The notes below the pieces were generated by a model, which did not search any database, had not been told where the DNA came from, and saw only the letters and a list, made by a program, of their open reading frames with translations. A DNA stretch of 56,694 nt from Anoxybacillus sp. (GTDB lineage: Bacteria; Bacillota; Bacilli; Bacillales; Anoxybacillaceae), in assembly GCF_023512315.1 (NCBI RefSeq), contig NZ_JAILZV010000002.1, positions 1 to 56,694 on the forward strand, given 5' to 3'. Both the position numbers and the translations under genes were made by a program. This document shows positions 16,602 to 25,202 of the stretch, one piece after another (positions within the stretch are counted from its first letter, which is position 1; every line of letters begins with the position of its first letter).

Positions 16602-16670
16602 GCCTAGCTTCAAGCGCCATAAGGTGTTATGCGATCTTCGCTGATCGAAAGGCGCTTTGCACGCTTCTTA
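16602..16670. repeat. Dispersed intergenic repeat, family A copy 2 (short form)
   Basis: CCTAGCTTCAAGCGCC ... TGCGATCTTCGCTGATCG ... AGGCGCTTTGCACGC plus TTCTTA. It lacks the central CCTCCTCGGTGG part of the other copies but keeps the complementary ends AAGCGCC/GGCGCTT. Confidence 0.75.
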
Positions 16671-16730
16671 CATAATGAGGAAGGAAAATGAAAATACTAC
16701 CATTGTCGAGAGGACAATGGAGGGATGTCG

Positions 16731-17645
16731 ATGAGAAAGTGGATCGTTTCTGTTAGTTTGTTACTTGTTTTCTGCCATTCGTACCACGTGAGAGCAGCGG
16801 TTCGCATGGTGGACGTTGAGCCGTATATGCGCGAGGTTGGCTGGACGGAAATGGATTTGCAGCGCTATTTATGGCAATACAAACGGACGCTTGCCGATTT
16901 TGCGACGGCGGAAGAGTTCAAGCGCTGGCTTGGCCCACCGGTGACAGAAGCTGGCGTGGAGCAATTATTGCAGCGCTATCAGTTGACGGAAGAACAATTA
17001 GAGGCGCTGCTTGGGCAGTTTGGCGAAACGATGCAAGATTATACGTGGATGAACGATTTAGATGCCGCTGTCCGCTTCTATTTGCGTTCGTATGAACATA
17101 TGCAGCGGGTGCATGATGCGCTTTCGTCATTGGAATTTACTGAAGACGAGGCGAAGCGGCTGTTTGACCATGTGCGGGCACTTCCAGCGAACGGAAAAAC
17201 CGAGTTGCAAGCACAAGCCACACGGTTAACAGACGGGAAGAGCAATCCAGCAGTGCTTGCCGACGTATGGCAACAACTGTTGCACACCCTTCAGCTAAAA
17301 GCGGATATGTACATCGTGGCGACCGGACAGATGCAGCCGGTGTCTGCACGTGAACTGCTGGAGCGAAACACGCGTGACGAAGACGTATGGATTGCGTTGT
17401 CGGACGAAGAAGGGATGCGGATTATGGACTTGCAGCTGCCAAAGCGCACGAATGTCGTAGATGCGATGATTGAAACGGAAAAAGAGCTGCTTATGGCAGG
17501 GCAGCTAGCGTATGACATGAAAGGAACGCTATATGGGCAAAAAATGGCAAACACTGCGTCGCCATACGTTGCGAATATGCTATGGGGAGCGGCTTGTTTG
17601 TTCGTTGCATTGCTTCTTTTTTGGAACAAGAAGGTGGCGCGATGA
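16731..17645 (+). CDS. Processed acidic surface protein (sortase D substrate)
   Basis: A 304-residue exported protein with a signal peptide (WIVSVSLLLVFCHSYHVRA), then an acidic, helical mature part. The C-terminal sorting signal is KMANTASPYVANMLWGAACL followed by a hydrophobic stretch and NKKVAR. The family's usual processing motif is LPXTA; here it reads MANTA. The sortase gene overlaps its stop by four bases, so substrate and enzyme are made together. The ATG at 16731 sits six bases after GGAGGG, better placed than the ATG at 16725. Role in the wall or spore mother cell unknown. Confidence 0.83.
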   Translation: MRKWIVSVSLLLVFCHSYHVRAAVRMVDVEPYMREVGWTEMDLQRYLWQYKRTLADFATAEEFKRWLGPPVTEAGVEQLLQRYQLTEEQLEALLGQFGETMQDYTWMNDLDAAVRFYLRSYEHMQRVHDALSSLEFTEDEAKRLFDHVRALPANGKTELQAQATRLTDGKSNPAVLADVWQQLLHTLQLKADMYIVATGQMQPVSARELLERNTRDEDVWIALSDEEGMRIMDLQLPKRTNVVDAMIETEKELLMAGQLAYDMKGTLYGQKMANTASPYVANMLWGAACLFVALLLFWNKKVAR

Positions 17646-18157
17646 GAAAAGGATTCGCTTGGTTGTTTAGCGCGATCGGGATTTGGTTGATAGGGTGGAA
17701 CGGATATTCGTATTGGCAAGGGCTTCACGCTACGGTTCCTTCCACGGTAACAGCGCAAGGAAAGGTGTTTGGCACGCTCACGATTCCAAAACTTTCGCTT
17801 GTTTTGCCGATATATGAAGGAACAACGGAAGCGGAATTGAAAAAAGGGGTTGGGCATGAGCCAACTAGCGCACTGCCAGGGGAAATAGGGAATGCCGTAC
17901 TTTCTGGCCATCGCGATACAGTGTTTCGCAAACTCGGGAAAGTCGGGATAGGGGATGAGCTTGTCGTCGAGACGGCGGACGGTCAGTTTGTGTATGTCGT
18001 AAAAAAGGTGCGGATCGTTTCGGAAAACGACCGCACCGTTCTTGTCGATAAGCCGCGCCCGACGTTGACGGTGACGACTTGTTATCCGTTTCAATTTATC
18101 GGTGATGCCAAGCAGCGGTATGTGCTTGTAGCGTATTTAACGTCCGTTCACCATTGA
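17642..18157 (+). CDS. srtD: Class D sortase
   Basis: A 171-residue membrane-anchored transpeptidase. The N-terminal helix is FAWLFSAIGIWLIGWNGY. The sortase barrel has the catalytic triad visible as LSGHRDT (His90), TVTTCYPF (Cys147) and AKQRYVL (Arg159). IPKLSLVLPIYEG is the usual class D opening. It cleaves the partner encoded just upstream. It overlaps that gene (ATGA) and runs 21 bases into the convergent ywpF, so the 3' ends of the two transcripts are antisense. Confidence 0.92.
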   Translation: MRKGFAWLFSAIGIWLIGWNGYSYWQGLHATVPSTVTAQGKVFGTLTIPKLSLVLPIYEGTTEAELKKGVGHEPTSALPGEIGNAVLSGHRDTVFRKLGKVGIGDELVVETADGQFVYVVKKVRIVSENDRTVLVDKPRPTLTVTTCYPFQFIGDAKQRYVLVAYLTSVHH

Positions 18158-18577
18158 TTCTTTCGTCCCGCGCCGTTCGTGGAGCTGGTGTTTAAATTCT
18201 TTTAATAGCGCTTCGCCTTGCAATCCTTGTTCAACAAGTCCGGCTAACACCGTTTCCGCCCAGTCCGTTTTGCTGCGGACAATGTGCCCGTCCATTAATA
18301 CGCTTGCTCGGTCGTTCATTGGCGTAATCGAACGAACGGAAGCGATGACGTTGGCAGGGTCGTTGTTAATATTGGAAATGACAACTTGCAGGCGAAATTC
18401 CGCGTGCTCTTGTTGCAGTTCGGCAAATAGCGGTTCGTATTGTTTGTCGATATAGGTTTCAATGAGCCAGCGGTTTTTATCGTCTTCTTTATTAATAATG
18501 AGCCCATCAATCAGCGGTATGTCTTCCTCTATGTCATCGCGGACGACTTGGAGCCCGACCAGCTTGAACGTTTTCAT
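18137..18577 (-). CDS. ywpF: YwpF-like protein
   Basis: A 146-residue protein starting MKTFKLVGLQVVRDD, recognised as the YwpF family of Bacillaceae. It combines a beta-rich N-terminal half with RWLIETYIDKQYEPLF and a helical tail. Molecular function unknown. In B. subtilis it sits beside the ssbB (ywpH) gene, and the same divergent pairing is seen here, which supports both calls. It has the Shine-Dalgarno GAGGTGG on its own strand. Confidence 0.85.
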   Translation of the reverse strand: MKTFKLVGLQVVRDDIEEDIPLIDGLIINKEDDKNRWLIETYIDKQYEPLFAELQQEHAEFRLQVVISNINNDPANVIASVRSITPMNDRASVLMDGHIVRSKTDWAETVLAGLVEQGLQGEALLKEFKHQLHERRGTKESMVNGR

Positions 18578-18839
18578 TTTACCACCTCGTCAACGTTGTC
18601 TTACTCCCCATTATACCATACCGATGTTGGAAAAAGAAAAGCGGGGGATAGACAAACTTTGCGAAAAAAAGTGGCGATTCGTGCGAAATTTAAATTTTCT
18701 CGCGAATTTTGCTTCTTTTTGTCGGTTTTTGCATACATAAAGAGCAAGAATTAATCAGAAAATTGAAAAATCGTCATTTTACGGATTTTTTTCCATCGTT
18801 TATGATAAAAACGAGAAAGAAAACGAAAGGGGGGACGGA

Positions 18840-19184
18840 ATGATTAATCAAGTCGTGCTTGTCGGACGTTTAACGAAAGACCCAGAGCTGCGCTATACGG
18901 CCGACGGCGCAGCGGTTGTCAACGTGACGCTTGCTGTGAGCCGAAACTTCCGCAATGCGGAAGGAGTGGTCGATACCGACTTTGTCCATTGCACGCTTTG
19001 GCGGAAAGTGGCGGAAAATACCGCAAACTATTGCCGAAAAGGGTCGATTATCGGCGTGACGGGCCGCATCCAGACAAGAAGCTACGAAAATCAAGACGGG
19101 AAGCGGGTGCATGTGACCGAAGTCGTTGCGGAGTCAGTTCGATTTATGGGTGGAAAAACGACCGCGTGGGTTGCACAGGAGTAA
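18840..19184 (+). CDS. ssbB: Competence-type single-stranded DNA-binding protein SsbB
   Basis: A 114-residue OB-fold protein: [20 protein letters not shown], then VTLAVSRNF and [20 protein letters not shown]. It lacks the acidic DDDIPF tail of housekeeping SsbA, as expected for SsbB, which protects incoming DNA during transformation. In B. subtilis ssbB is a ComK target. Here the 200-bp upstream region holds AAATTTAAATTTTC and AAAAATCGTCATTTT, K-box-like but imperfect. Start has AAAGGGGGGACGGA upstream. Confidence 0.9.
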   Translation: MINQVVLVGRLTKDPELRYTADGAAVVNVTLAVSRNFRNAEGVVDTDFVHCTLWRKVAENTANYCRKGSIIGVTGRIQTRSYENQDGKRVHVTEVVAESVRFMGGKTTAWVAQE

Positions 19185-19197
19185 GTCTTTTCTTTCG

Positions 19198-19293
19198 TGG
19201 GGAGCTGCCTAGCTCCAAACGCCATCACGTGTTTCCTCCTCGGTGGCGCTTGTACGATCTTCCCCGATAGGCGGGGGCTTTGCACGTTTCTTA
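19198..19293. repeat. Dispersed intergenic repeat, family A copy 3
   Basis: GGGGAGCTGCCTAGCTCC, then AAACGCCATCACGTG, CCTCCTCGGTGGCGCTTGT and GATAGGCGGGGGCTTTGCACG. It is almost the same as copy 4, which lies 187 bp further on. Confidence 0.8.
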
Positions 19294-19384
19294 TTCTTCC
19301 CCCAACTATTCCCCAAGAGAGAGAATCGCATCCTCACTCGTCCCCGCAATTGCCAGCTACCATCGGCTGGTCTTTTTTATTAGA

Positions 19385-19480
19385 TGGGGAGCTGTCTAGC
19401 TCCAAACGCCATCACGTGTTTCCTCCTCGGTGGGGCTTGTGCGATCTTCGCCGATAGGCGGGCGCTTTGCGCTTTATCGC
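19385..19480. repeat. Dispersed intergenic repeat, family A copy 4
   Basis: GGGGAGCTGTCTAGCTCC, AAACGCCATCACGTG, CCTCCTCGGTGGGGCTTGT, GATAGGCGGGCGCTTTGCGC. Together with copy 3 it forms a direct repeat around a short unique stretch (19294-19384). The tail continues into CCGTCGCCGCTGCTTTTCT, resembling the end of family B. Confidence 0.8.
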
Positions 19481-19520
19481 GCGGGCGCTACACCCGCTCC
19501 CCGTCGCCGCTGCTTTTCTA

Positions 19521-19931
19521 TTACTCCATCGCTTTTGTAAATTCTTTTAAGACAGCAATGACAGCGGATTCAATATGTTTTCGTTTTTTGGCAGGGAGTT
19601 TGGCAAGCGAATGGAGCGCTTGTTCCATGTCGGGATGTTGCTTTAAGTAGTCGATAATATCAAGCATCGTTTCGTCGACTTTGTCGGTGGCGTACAGGCG
19701 GTTGACTTCGCGCAGCAGTTGTTGTTTCGACGGGCGCCTGCCGACTAGAGAGTCGATGCTCACCCCGTATAAGTCGCTTAACTTTTCCAACGATTGCAAG
19801 TCGGGAAGCGTTTCGCCTGTTTCCCATTTGCTAATTTGTGAGCGCGACATGTTTAGCTTTTGTGCCACGTCTTCTTGCGTCCAGTTTTGTTGTTTCCGCA
19901 AATATTTCAGATGGTCGGCTAGTTTTGTCAT
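19521..19931 (-). CDS. XRE-family helix-turn-helix regulator
   Basis: A 136-residue protein with an N-terminal Cro/CI-type HTH (HLKYLRKQQNWTQEDVAQKL then SQISKWETGETLPDLQSLEKL). The C-terminal helical region carries a LAKLPAKKRKHIESAVIAVL helix, perhaps for dimerisation. The start at 19931 (MTKLADHL) is preceded by GTTGGTGAACAAA. A frame nine codons longer exists but has no ribosome site. Target genes unknown; no phage genes are nearby. Confidence 0.85.
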   Translation of the reverse strand: MTKLADHLKYLRKQQNWTQEDVAQKLNMSRSQISKWETGETLPDLQSLEKLSDLYGVSIDSLVGRRPSKQQLLREVNRLYATDKVDETMLDIIDYLKQHPDMEQALHSLAKLPAKKRKHIESAVIAVLKEFTKAME

Positions 19932-20121
19932 TTTGTTCACCAACTTTATGAATCTCACCGTACATTAAACATATAAGAAGAAGCCAACCATCCACGTTCG
20001 ATTTTAGAACAAACAATCATTTGTGGAGAACAAGAACAAAAAGCGGAATTCGACAACTTTTTTGCTCACCGTTAAATTGTTAAAATGTAAAAAAATGATA
20101 AATATTTACCGATGGGAGAGG

Positions 20122-20619
20122 ATGAACGTGAATATTTATCTTGCTGATTTAGTCATTCGCCAACAAAAAGGACGAGGCCGTCGCTGTACATATCACATCT
20201 TTATTAAAGAAATGAAGCACCCAATTTCGCTTCGGCTTGCAACGATTACCCGTGCGAATTTTACCGACTCGCTCCGCTTTTTGCGGCGAAAGGAAGAAAC
20301 GGTCGTGGCGATGGAAGGAGATGTCCGGTTTCGCGAAATTGCCTGCTATGCACACGCCCAGCTGTACTTTCTGTTTAAGTCGGTCAACCAGCGGTATATG
20401 TTCGTTGTAAAACTTGATTTAGAAAAACGAACGGTTACGATCACTTCCTATGAATGGAGCGACCGTCAACAACAGTACGTCCCTCTTCGCACAAATGCGC
20501 TTCTCATGATCGAACGTCAACTCATCTATGACATCCTCCAGTCGCTTTCTATTTGCACGAAAAAACAAGTTTCCTATCTTTGTATGTCGCCAGCACGAAA
20601 AAATAAAAGGGATATCTGA
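20122..20619 (+). CDS. Hypothetical protein (about 165 aa)
   Basis: Not recognised. It starts MNVNIYLADLVIRQQKGRGRR and is rich in Arg/Lys with alternating beta-like segments (AHAQLYFLFKSVNQRYMFVVKLDLE, RTVTITSYEW). It has no signal or membrane segment. GGGAGAGG lies just before two possible starts, ATG 20122 and GTG 20128, and the GTG has the better spacing. Isolated, convergent with the small Lys-rich gene of the helicase operon. Confidence 0.65.
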   Translation: MNVNIYLADLVIRQQKGRGRRCTYHIFIKEMKHPISLRLATITRANFTDSLRFLRRKEETVVAMEGDVRFREIACYAHAQLYFLFKSVNQRYMFVVKLDLEKRTVTITSYEWSDRQQQYVPLRTNALLMIERQLIYDILQSLSICTKKQVSYLCMSPARKNKRDI

Positions 20620-20627
20620 AGATACCC

Positions 20628-20738
20628 CTATGGTTGCTTGTTCGCTAGTTTTTTTGCCATTTGTTCGCATAATTTTTCCCAAAGCGTCTGATTCTCTATT
20701 TTTTTCTGTTTTTTCGTTCGTTTCGTTTGTTTTGCCAT
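20628..20738 (-). CDS. Small Lys-rich protein (36 aa) behind the SNF2 helicase
   Basis: Begins MAKQTKRTKKQKKIENQTLW and ends MAKKLANKQP: a very basic N-terminus followed by a short amphipathic helix. AAAGGAGC lies before the ATG, overlapping the helicase stop region (three-base gap). That argues for real, coupled translation as the third cistron of ywqB-ywqA. Function unknown; nucleic-acid contact is an inference from charge only. Confidence 0.6.
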   Translation of the reverse strand: MAKQTKRTKKQKKIENQTLWEKLCEQMAKKLANKQP

Positions 20739-20741
20739 CTA

Positions 20742-23492
20742 TCATGCTCCTTTATGGGCGAGCGCTGGAAGGGCAAGCAGCTCGCGCAATTCTTCGTTCG
20801 ACAGCTCGGTAATCCATGCTTCACTTTGGATAATTTCTTCATTGAGCGACTGTTTTCGTTCAATCATCTCATCAATTTTTTCTTCGAGCGTGCCGACAGT
20901 AATGAGTTTATGCACGTGCACAAACTTGCTTTGTCCGATACGGTAGGCGCGGTCGGTCGCTTGATTTTCCACCGCCGGATTCCACCAACGGTCAAAGTGG
21001 ATGACGTGGTTGGCAGCGGTTAAATTAAGCCCGGTACCCCCCGCTTTGAGCGATAAAATAAAGATGCGAAACGCGCCCGTTTGAAATTGCTCAATCATTC
21101 GGTCGCGCTCTGCTTTCGGAACGCTTCCGTTTAAGAACGAAACAGGCTCCCCGAGGTGTTCGGCCAATAGCCGTTGCATCATTTCGCCCATTTGGATATA
21201 TTGCGTAAAAATTAAGCAACTTTCGCCCGTTTCGCGAATTTGCCCGACGAGTTCCAGTAACTTTTCGAGCTTATACGATCGTTCGAGCACGTTGTCTGGC
21301 GCTTGTTCTTTCAAATAAAGCGCCGGATGGTTGCAGAGCTGTTTTAAGCGGTTCAACATTTGCAAAATCAAGCCGCGCCGCTCGAACGGGTCGGCCTGTT
21401 CAATGCGCTCAAGCGTCTTTTGGACGAGCTCTTCATAGAGTGACGCCTGCTCGGCGGTGAGCGGACAATATTCTTTTTGTTCAAGCTTATCTGGCAAGTC
21501 TAGCGCAATTGCTTCATCCGTTTTCGTCCGCCGCAACAAAAACGGGCGAATGAGCTTTTGCAACATAGCGACTTTTTTCGCGTCGCGTTCTTTTTCAATC
21601 GGTGTCGCAAACCGCTGCTGAAATTGCGTCATGCTTCCTAAATACCCTGGATTGAGAAAATGGAAAATGCTCCAAAGTTCGCTCAATCGGTTTTCCATCG
21701 GCGTACCGGAGAGAGCAATTTTATGCCCGCCTTTTAGTTTGCGAATCGCGCGCGCTTGTTTCGTATGGGCGTTTTTAATGTTTTGCGCTTCGTCTAAGCA
21801 AATCGTGTCCCACTCGACCATCGCTAGCTCGTCGGCATCGAGATGGGCGAGGCTATAAGAAGTGAGTACAAGGTCCGCTTCGTTCGCCGCTTGTAAAAAC
21901 GCGTCGCCTTTGGCGCGGGTTTGCCCGTGATGAATATAAAGGCGTAAAGACGGCGCAAAGCGGGCGCACTCTTTTTGCCAGTTGCCAAGCACGCTTGTCG
22001 GGCAAATAAGAAGAGCTGGGTTCGTTCGTTGTTCGTGTTCGCGAACGTACGTAAAATAGGCGAGCATTTGCACCGTTTTGCCAAGCCCCATATCGTCGGC
22101 AAGACAAGCGCCGAGGCGGAAGCGGCGCAAAAACAAGAGCCAATCGACGCCGCGTTGCTGGTACGGGCGAAGCTGTCCGTGGAACGATGCCGGGATGGAA
22201 ACGGACGGGATGCGGTCGATGTTCGTCAACTGGCGTACGAGCGTTTCAAAGCTACGGTTTAGTTCGATGGCGACATCGTTCCATATTTCTTCGTCACCGC
22301 CTTCGTCCGGTTCGTGTTGTAAAAAGGCTTGCTGCAAGACGTCGCGAATCGGCAGCCCTTCTTCTTTTGCTTTTTTCATAAATGTTTGCATCCGTTGAAT
22401 GAACGCCGGGTCAAGCTGAATCCATTGCCCGCGAATGCGCAAGAGGCGGCGTTTTTGTTCGACAAGCGCGGCAAACTCTTCTTCGCTGAGTTCTACGCCA
22501 TTTGTGGCGATTTTCCAGTCAAACTTAACAAGCGCTTCAAGCCCGAGCAGCGACGTTCCGGTTTTTGGCGTGGATTTGACGCGCGCTTTTAACGTCATTC
22601 GTGCTTGTTTAACCGCTTCCCACCAGGATGGCAATAAAATGCGCACGCCTGCTTCCAGCAATTGCTCGCTTCCTTCCGATAAAAAACGCCACGCTTGTTC
22701 GTCCGTCAATGCTTGTACTAGCGCGTCTTCTTCGCCGCGCAGCCACGGGACGACCGCCATCGCGCGCTGTTGGGTGCGCACCACCGTTTGCTCGTACGGT
22801 TTCCATGTTTCAGGGATATTGTCGCGCTGCCAAACGTACGTTTCGCTTTCGTCGTTGGCAATCAGTACCGTTTCAAGCGTCCAAATGTCGCCTTCGTCCG
22901 GTTCGACTAAATGAAGGGCGACCGTGAACGGCGGCGCTTCTTTTGTCCAGCCAATGTCATATAGCCAATCGTCTTCGTGAGTGAGCCAATACGGAATGTC
23001 GGTTGCCACCAGCGGATACGTGCGTGTAATTGCTTCCCACGTTTCGTTTAGTTCGCTGTCGCGGGAGATCCAGTCTTGAATGGCGAGCGACCGCCATTTT
23101 TTAAGGAACGGGTCTTCGTCCGGTTCGTCGTTTCGCTTCCAGCCGAACGCACCGTTTTTCCAAGCGGAAAAATCCGGCATGATGCGGCGTTCACGAATGT
23201 CTTCGAGAATCTCTCTTGCCCATTGCTGAAAGCGGGAAGCGGATTCGTCCCATTCGATGCGCACGAACGCGTGATCGGGAGGGGAGGCAAAAAACGTGAC
23301 TGCTTCCCACGGCGATAGCACGACCCCTTCGGTTGCCCCGATTTTTTTCTCGGTGAGAAACGTCCCGTAAAAGCTTTCCTCATGCCAAAAAAACGCGCCT
23401 GACTTCCAAGCATCGAGCGAGGCGCCGCTGTAAATAAAAAACGCTCGTTCTGAGTCCAGCCACTGGCATTTGAGCGTATACGTCCTAATCAT
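20742..23492 (-). CDS. ywqA: SNF2-family DNA/RNA helicase-like ATPase (YwqA)
   Basis: A 916-residue Snf2/Rad54-like translocase. The N-terminal approximately 450 residues are the bacterial SNF2-associated region. RecA-like domain 1 has LADDMGLGKTVQML (Walker A) and ICLDEAQNIKN (Walker B, DEAQ). Domain 2 has SLKAGGTGLNLTAAN and ATDRAYRIGQ (motifs V and VI). Such proteins move along double-stranded DNA and remodel protein-DNA complexes. The ATG at 23492 has GAAAGGAAAG upstream. It overlaps the SWIM-domain gene by eight bases, the same pairing as ywqB-ywqA in B. subtilis. Confidence 0.93.
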   Translation of the reverse strand: MIRTYTLKCQWLDSERAFFIYSGASLDAWKSGAFFWHEESFYGTFLTEKKIGATEGVVLSPWEAVTFFASPPDHAFVRIEWDESASRFQQWAREILEDIRERRIMPDFSAWKNGAFGWKRNDEPDEDPFLKKWRSLAIQDWISRDSELNETWEAITRTYPLVATDIPYWLTHEDDWLYDIGWTKEAPPFTVALHLVEPDEGDIWTLETVLIANDESETYVWQRDNIPETWKPYEQTVVRTQQRAMAVVPWLRGEEDALVQALTDEQAWRFLSEGSEQLLEAGVRILLPSWWEAVKQARMTLKARVKSTPKTGTSLLGLEALVKFDWKIATNGVELSEEEFAALVEQKRRLLRIRGQWIQLDPAFIQRMQTFMKKAKEEGLPIRDVLQQAFLQHEPDEGGDEEIWNDVAIELNRSFETLVRQLTNIDRIPSVSIPASFHGQLRPYQQRGVDWLLFLRRFRLGACLADDMGLGKTVQMLAYFTYVREHEQRTNPALLICPTSVLGNWQKECARFAPSLRLYIHHGQTRAKGDAFLQAANEADLVLTSYSLAHLDADELAMVEWDTICLDEAQNIKNAHTKQARAIRKLKGGHKIALSGTPMENRLSELWSIFHFLNPGYLGSMTQFQQRFATPIEKERDAKKVAMLQKLIRPFLLRRTKTDEAIALDLPDKLEQKEYCPLTAEQASLYEELVQKTLERIEQADPFERRGLILQMLNRLKQLCNHPALYLKEQAPDNVLERSYKLEKLLELVGQIRETGESCLIFTQYIQMGEMMQRLLAEHLGEPVSFLNGSVPKAERDRMIEQFQTGAFRIFILSLKAGGTGLNLTAANHVIHFDRWWNPAVENQATDRAYRIGQSKFVHVHKLITVGTLEEKIDEMIERKQSLNEEIIQSEAWITELSNEELRELLALPALAHKGA

Positions 23493-25065
23493 GGAGCAAC
23501 TTTCCTTTCTGTAATTCTTCTTGAAACGCGCGAAGCCGTTTCGTTTCCTCACATAGCCGGTCGCGGTAGTCGCGCCATGTGCCGTATCGGCCGAGCGCGC
23601 GGTAAGCGGCGCGAATCTTTTTTAAATAGCGAACCGCTTCTTTATAGCTTGCGCGGTTTTTGGCTCGGATCCGTTCATCGACAGCACGATGGTACAGCGG
23701 CAAGAGAAGCGAACAATCGCGTTTTTCAATCATCGATAAAAATGGACGATGAATCGTTTCGATGTCAATGCCGGCGATTATATGCAGCTCGACCCATTGT
23801 TTGTATTGCTCGTTTTCTAGCAAATAAAGACTATAGTCGGAGGCACTGTATGGAAGAAGCGCCCGCAATGTATGTTCATATAGCTTTTTATCGTTTGTTT
23901 CGTTTGCATAGCGTTCGGCGCGCGCCAACAGTTCGTTTGCGATTTCCCCGCGGCGATGGAGCGGAATGCCAGCAAGCGGATCACCATTTGCAAAACATAG
24001 CTCCCAAATCATGCGCATGCGTTCCCATTCGTTATTGCTCGCCATTTGCCGTATCCAAACAAGCGCATACGGCAAGAGCGGGATGCTTACTTGTTGCAAA
24101 AGCGACGGAATGTCGTCATCTTCCTTCGACATAAACGCGAGCTGGACGAGCGCTAGACGATGTTCGTCGGTCAGCGGCTTGTTTGCGCGCAACTCTTGTT
24201 TCTCTTTGTCTATCCAATGTTTGTCGTTAAATAATGTTTGCCATAAAAGTCCGTAAGCGCGAAGGCGCCATTCTAAATAGAGCGATTCCGACGATAGCAG
24301 TGCATGCTGGACGTATTTTCGTAACTCTTCGAATAGCGCCGTGTATGGTGTTCGGTTTGGCTGATTGGCGACTAAGTTGCATTTGTTATGAATGACGCTG
24401 AAAAAATCGGCGATGGCAGAATCCCAAAACGCTCGCTGGTATGACGACTGTTGAAACGGTTTACTATATTGAACGAGTCGCGAAAACGTAAACAGCGCTG
24501 CGTGAAGATGGTACAGCCATTTTTCCGTTCCTTTATAAGAAATTTTTTCGATTAACGACGGAAAAAAGCGGTAGCACAAATAATGGGCAAACCAATAATC
24601 CGACGGCCGATGGCGCTGTAAAAAGTAAGCGAACGACTGCTCAAATTGTTTCTCCCAAGCAGCGATGGAAGCAGCAGGTGGAGCCGGCTTTTGGATGATC
24701 GTTGGTCGTTTTGTTGTTTCTTGCTGTTTTGTATTCCATTGGCGGACAAGGTCGCCGACTTGTCCGACGTTGGCGTATAAATAAAAAAAGAGCGCGAACA
24801 AGTGTGGGCAAAAATAAGTGCTTGAGCATTGGCACTCGCTTTGCGACAGCTGAAAAAGGTCAAGCACCGGTTTGTACACACTGCGGTCGAGCACGTTTGC
24901 TTGCACGACATCTTCTTCCATTAATTGAGCGTTATACACAAACCCTTCCCGATACAATTTTAAGCCTTTTTTCATCGCCGATTCATATAACGGGTGGGAA
25001 AGTTCTTGATGAATTTGCCGAGCAGCTTGATCTAAAACGGCTTTCGATAAGCTCGTTTGCAGCAA
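23485..25065 (-). CDS. ywqB: SWIM zinc-finger domain protein (YwqB)
   Basis: A 526-residue protein with a SWIM-type CxCx(n)CxH motif near residues 80-100 (SECQCSSTYFCPHLFAL), followed by a long helical region with repeated Arg-rich helices. SWIM domains bind DNA or proteins and are often encoded next to bacterial SNF2 ATPases, as here. I choose TTG at 25065 as start because GGAGGG lies six bases before it. The ATG at 25086 would place that site inside the gene. Confidence 0.85.
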   Translation of the reverse strand: MLQTSLSKAVLDQAARQIHQELSHPLYESAMKKGLKLYREGFVYNAQLMEEDVVQANVLDRSVYKPVLDLFQLSQSECQCSSTYFCPHLFALFFYLYANVGQVGDLVRQWNTKQQETTKRPTIIQKPAPPAASIAAWEKQFEQSFAYFLQRHRPSDYWFAHYLCYRFFPSLIEKISYKGTEKWLYHLHAALFTFSRLVQYSKPFQQSSYQRAFWDSAIADFFSVIHNKCNLVANQPNRTPYTALFEELRKYVQHALLSSESLYLEWRLRAYGLLWQTLFNDKHWIDKEKQELRANKPLTDEHRLALVQLAFMSKEDDDIPSLLQQVSIPLLPYALVWIRQMASNNEWERMRMIWELCFANGDPLAGIPLHRRGEIANELLARAERYANETNDKKLYEHTLRALLPYSASDYSLYLLENEQYKQWVELHIIAGIDIETIHRPFLSMIEKRDCSLLLPLYHRAVDERIRAKNRASYKEAVRYLKKIRAAYRALGRYGTWRDYRDRLCEETKRLRAFQEELQKGKLLHD

Positions 25066-25202
25066 CGTTCTCCCTCCTTCGGTCATTTCTTTCTATCATT
25101 CTCGTCACTTTGCCGAATACTTATACAAAATTATAACAAAAGTCATCTTCATTGAAAAAGAAAGTTTCGTTATACTAGTAACAGGCGAAAGGGGAGAAAG
25201 TG

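Noticed and set aside
18650..18839. Definite ComK box upstream of ssbB
   Set aside because: Several AT-box-like stretches exist (AAATTTAAATTTTC, AAAAATCGTCATTTT) but spacing does not fit the two-AT-box rule cleanly; left as suggestive in the gene entry.
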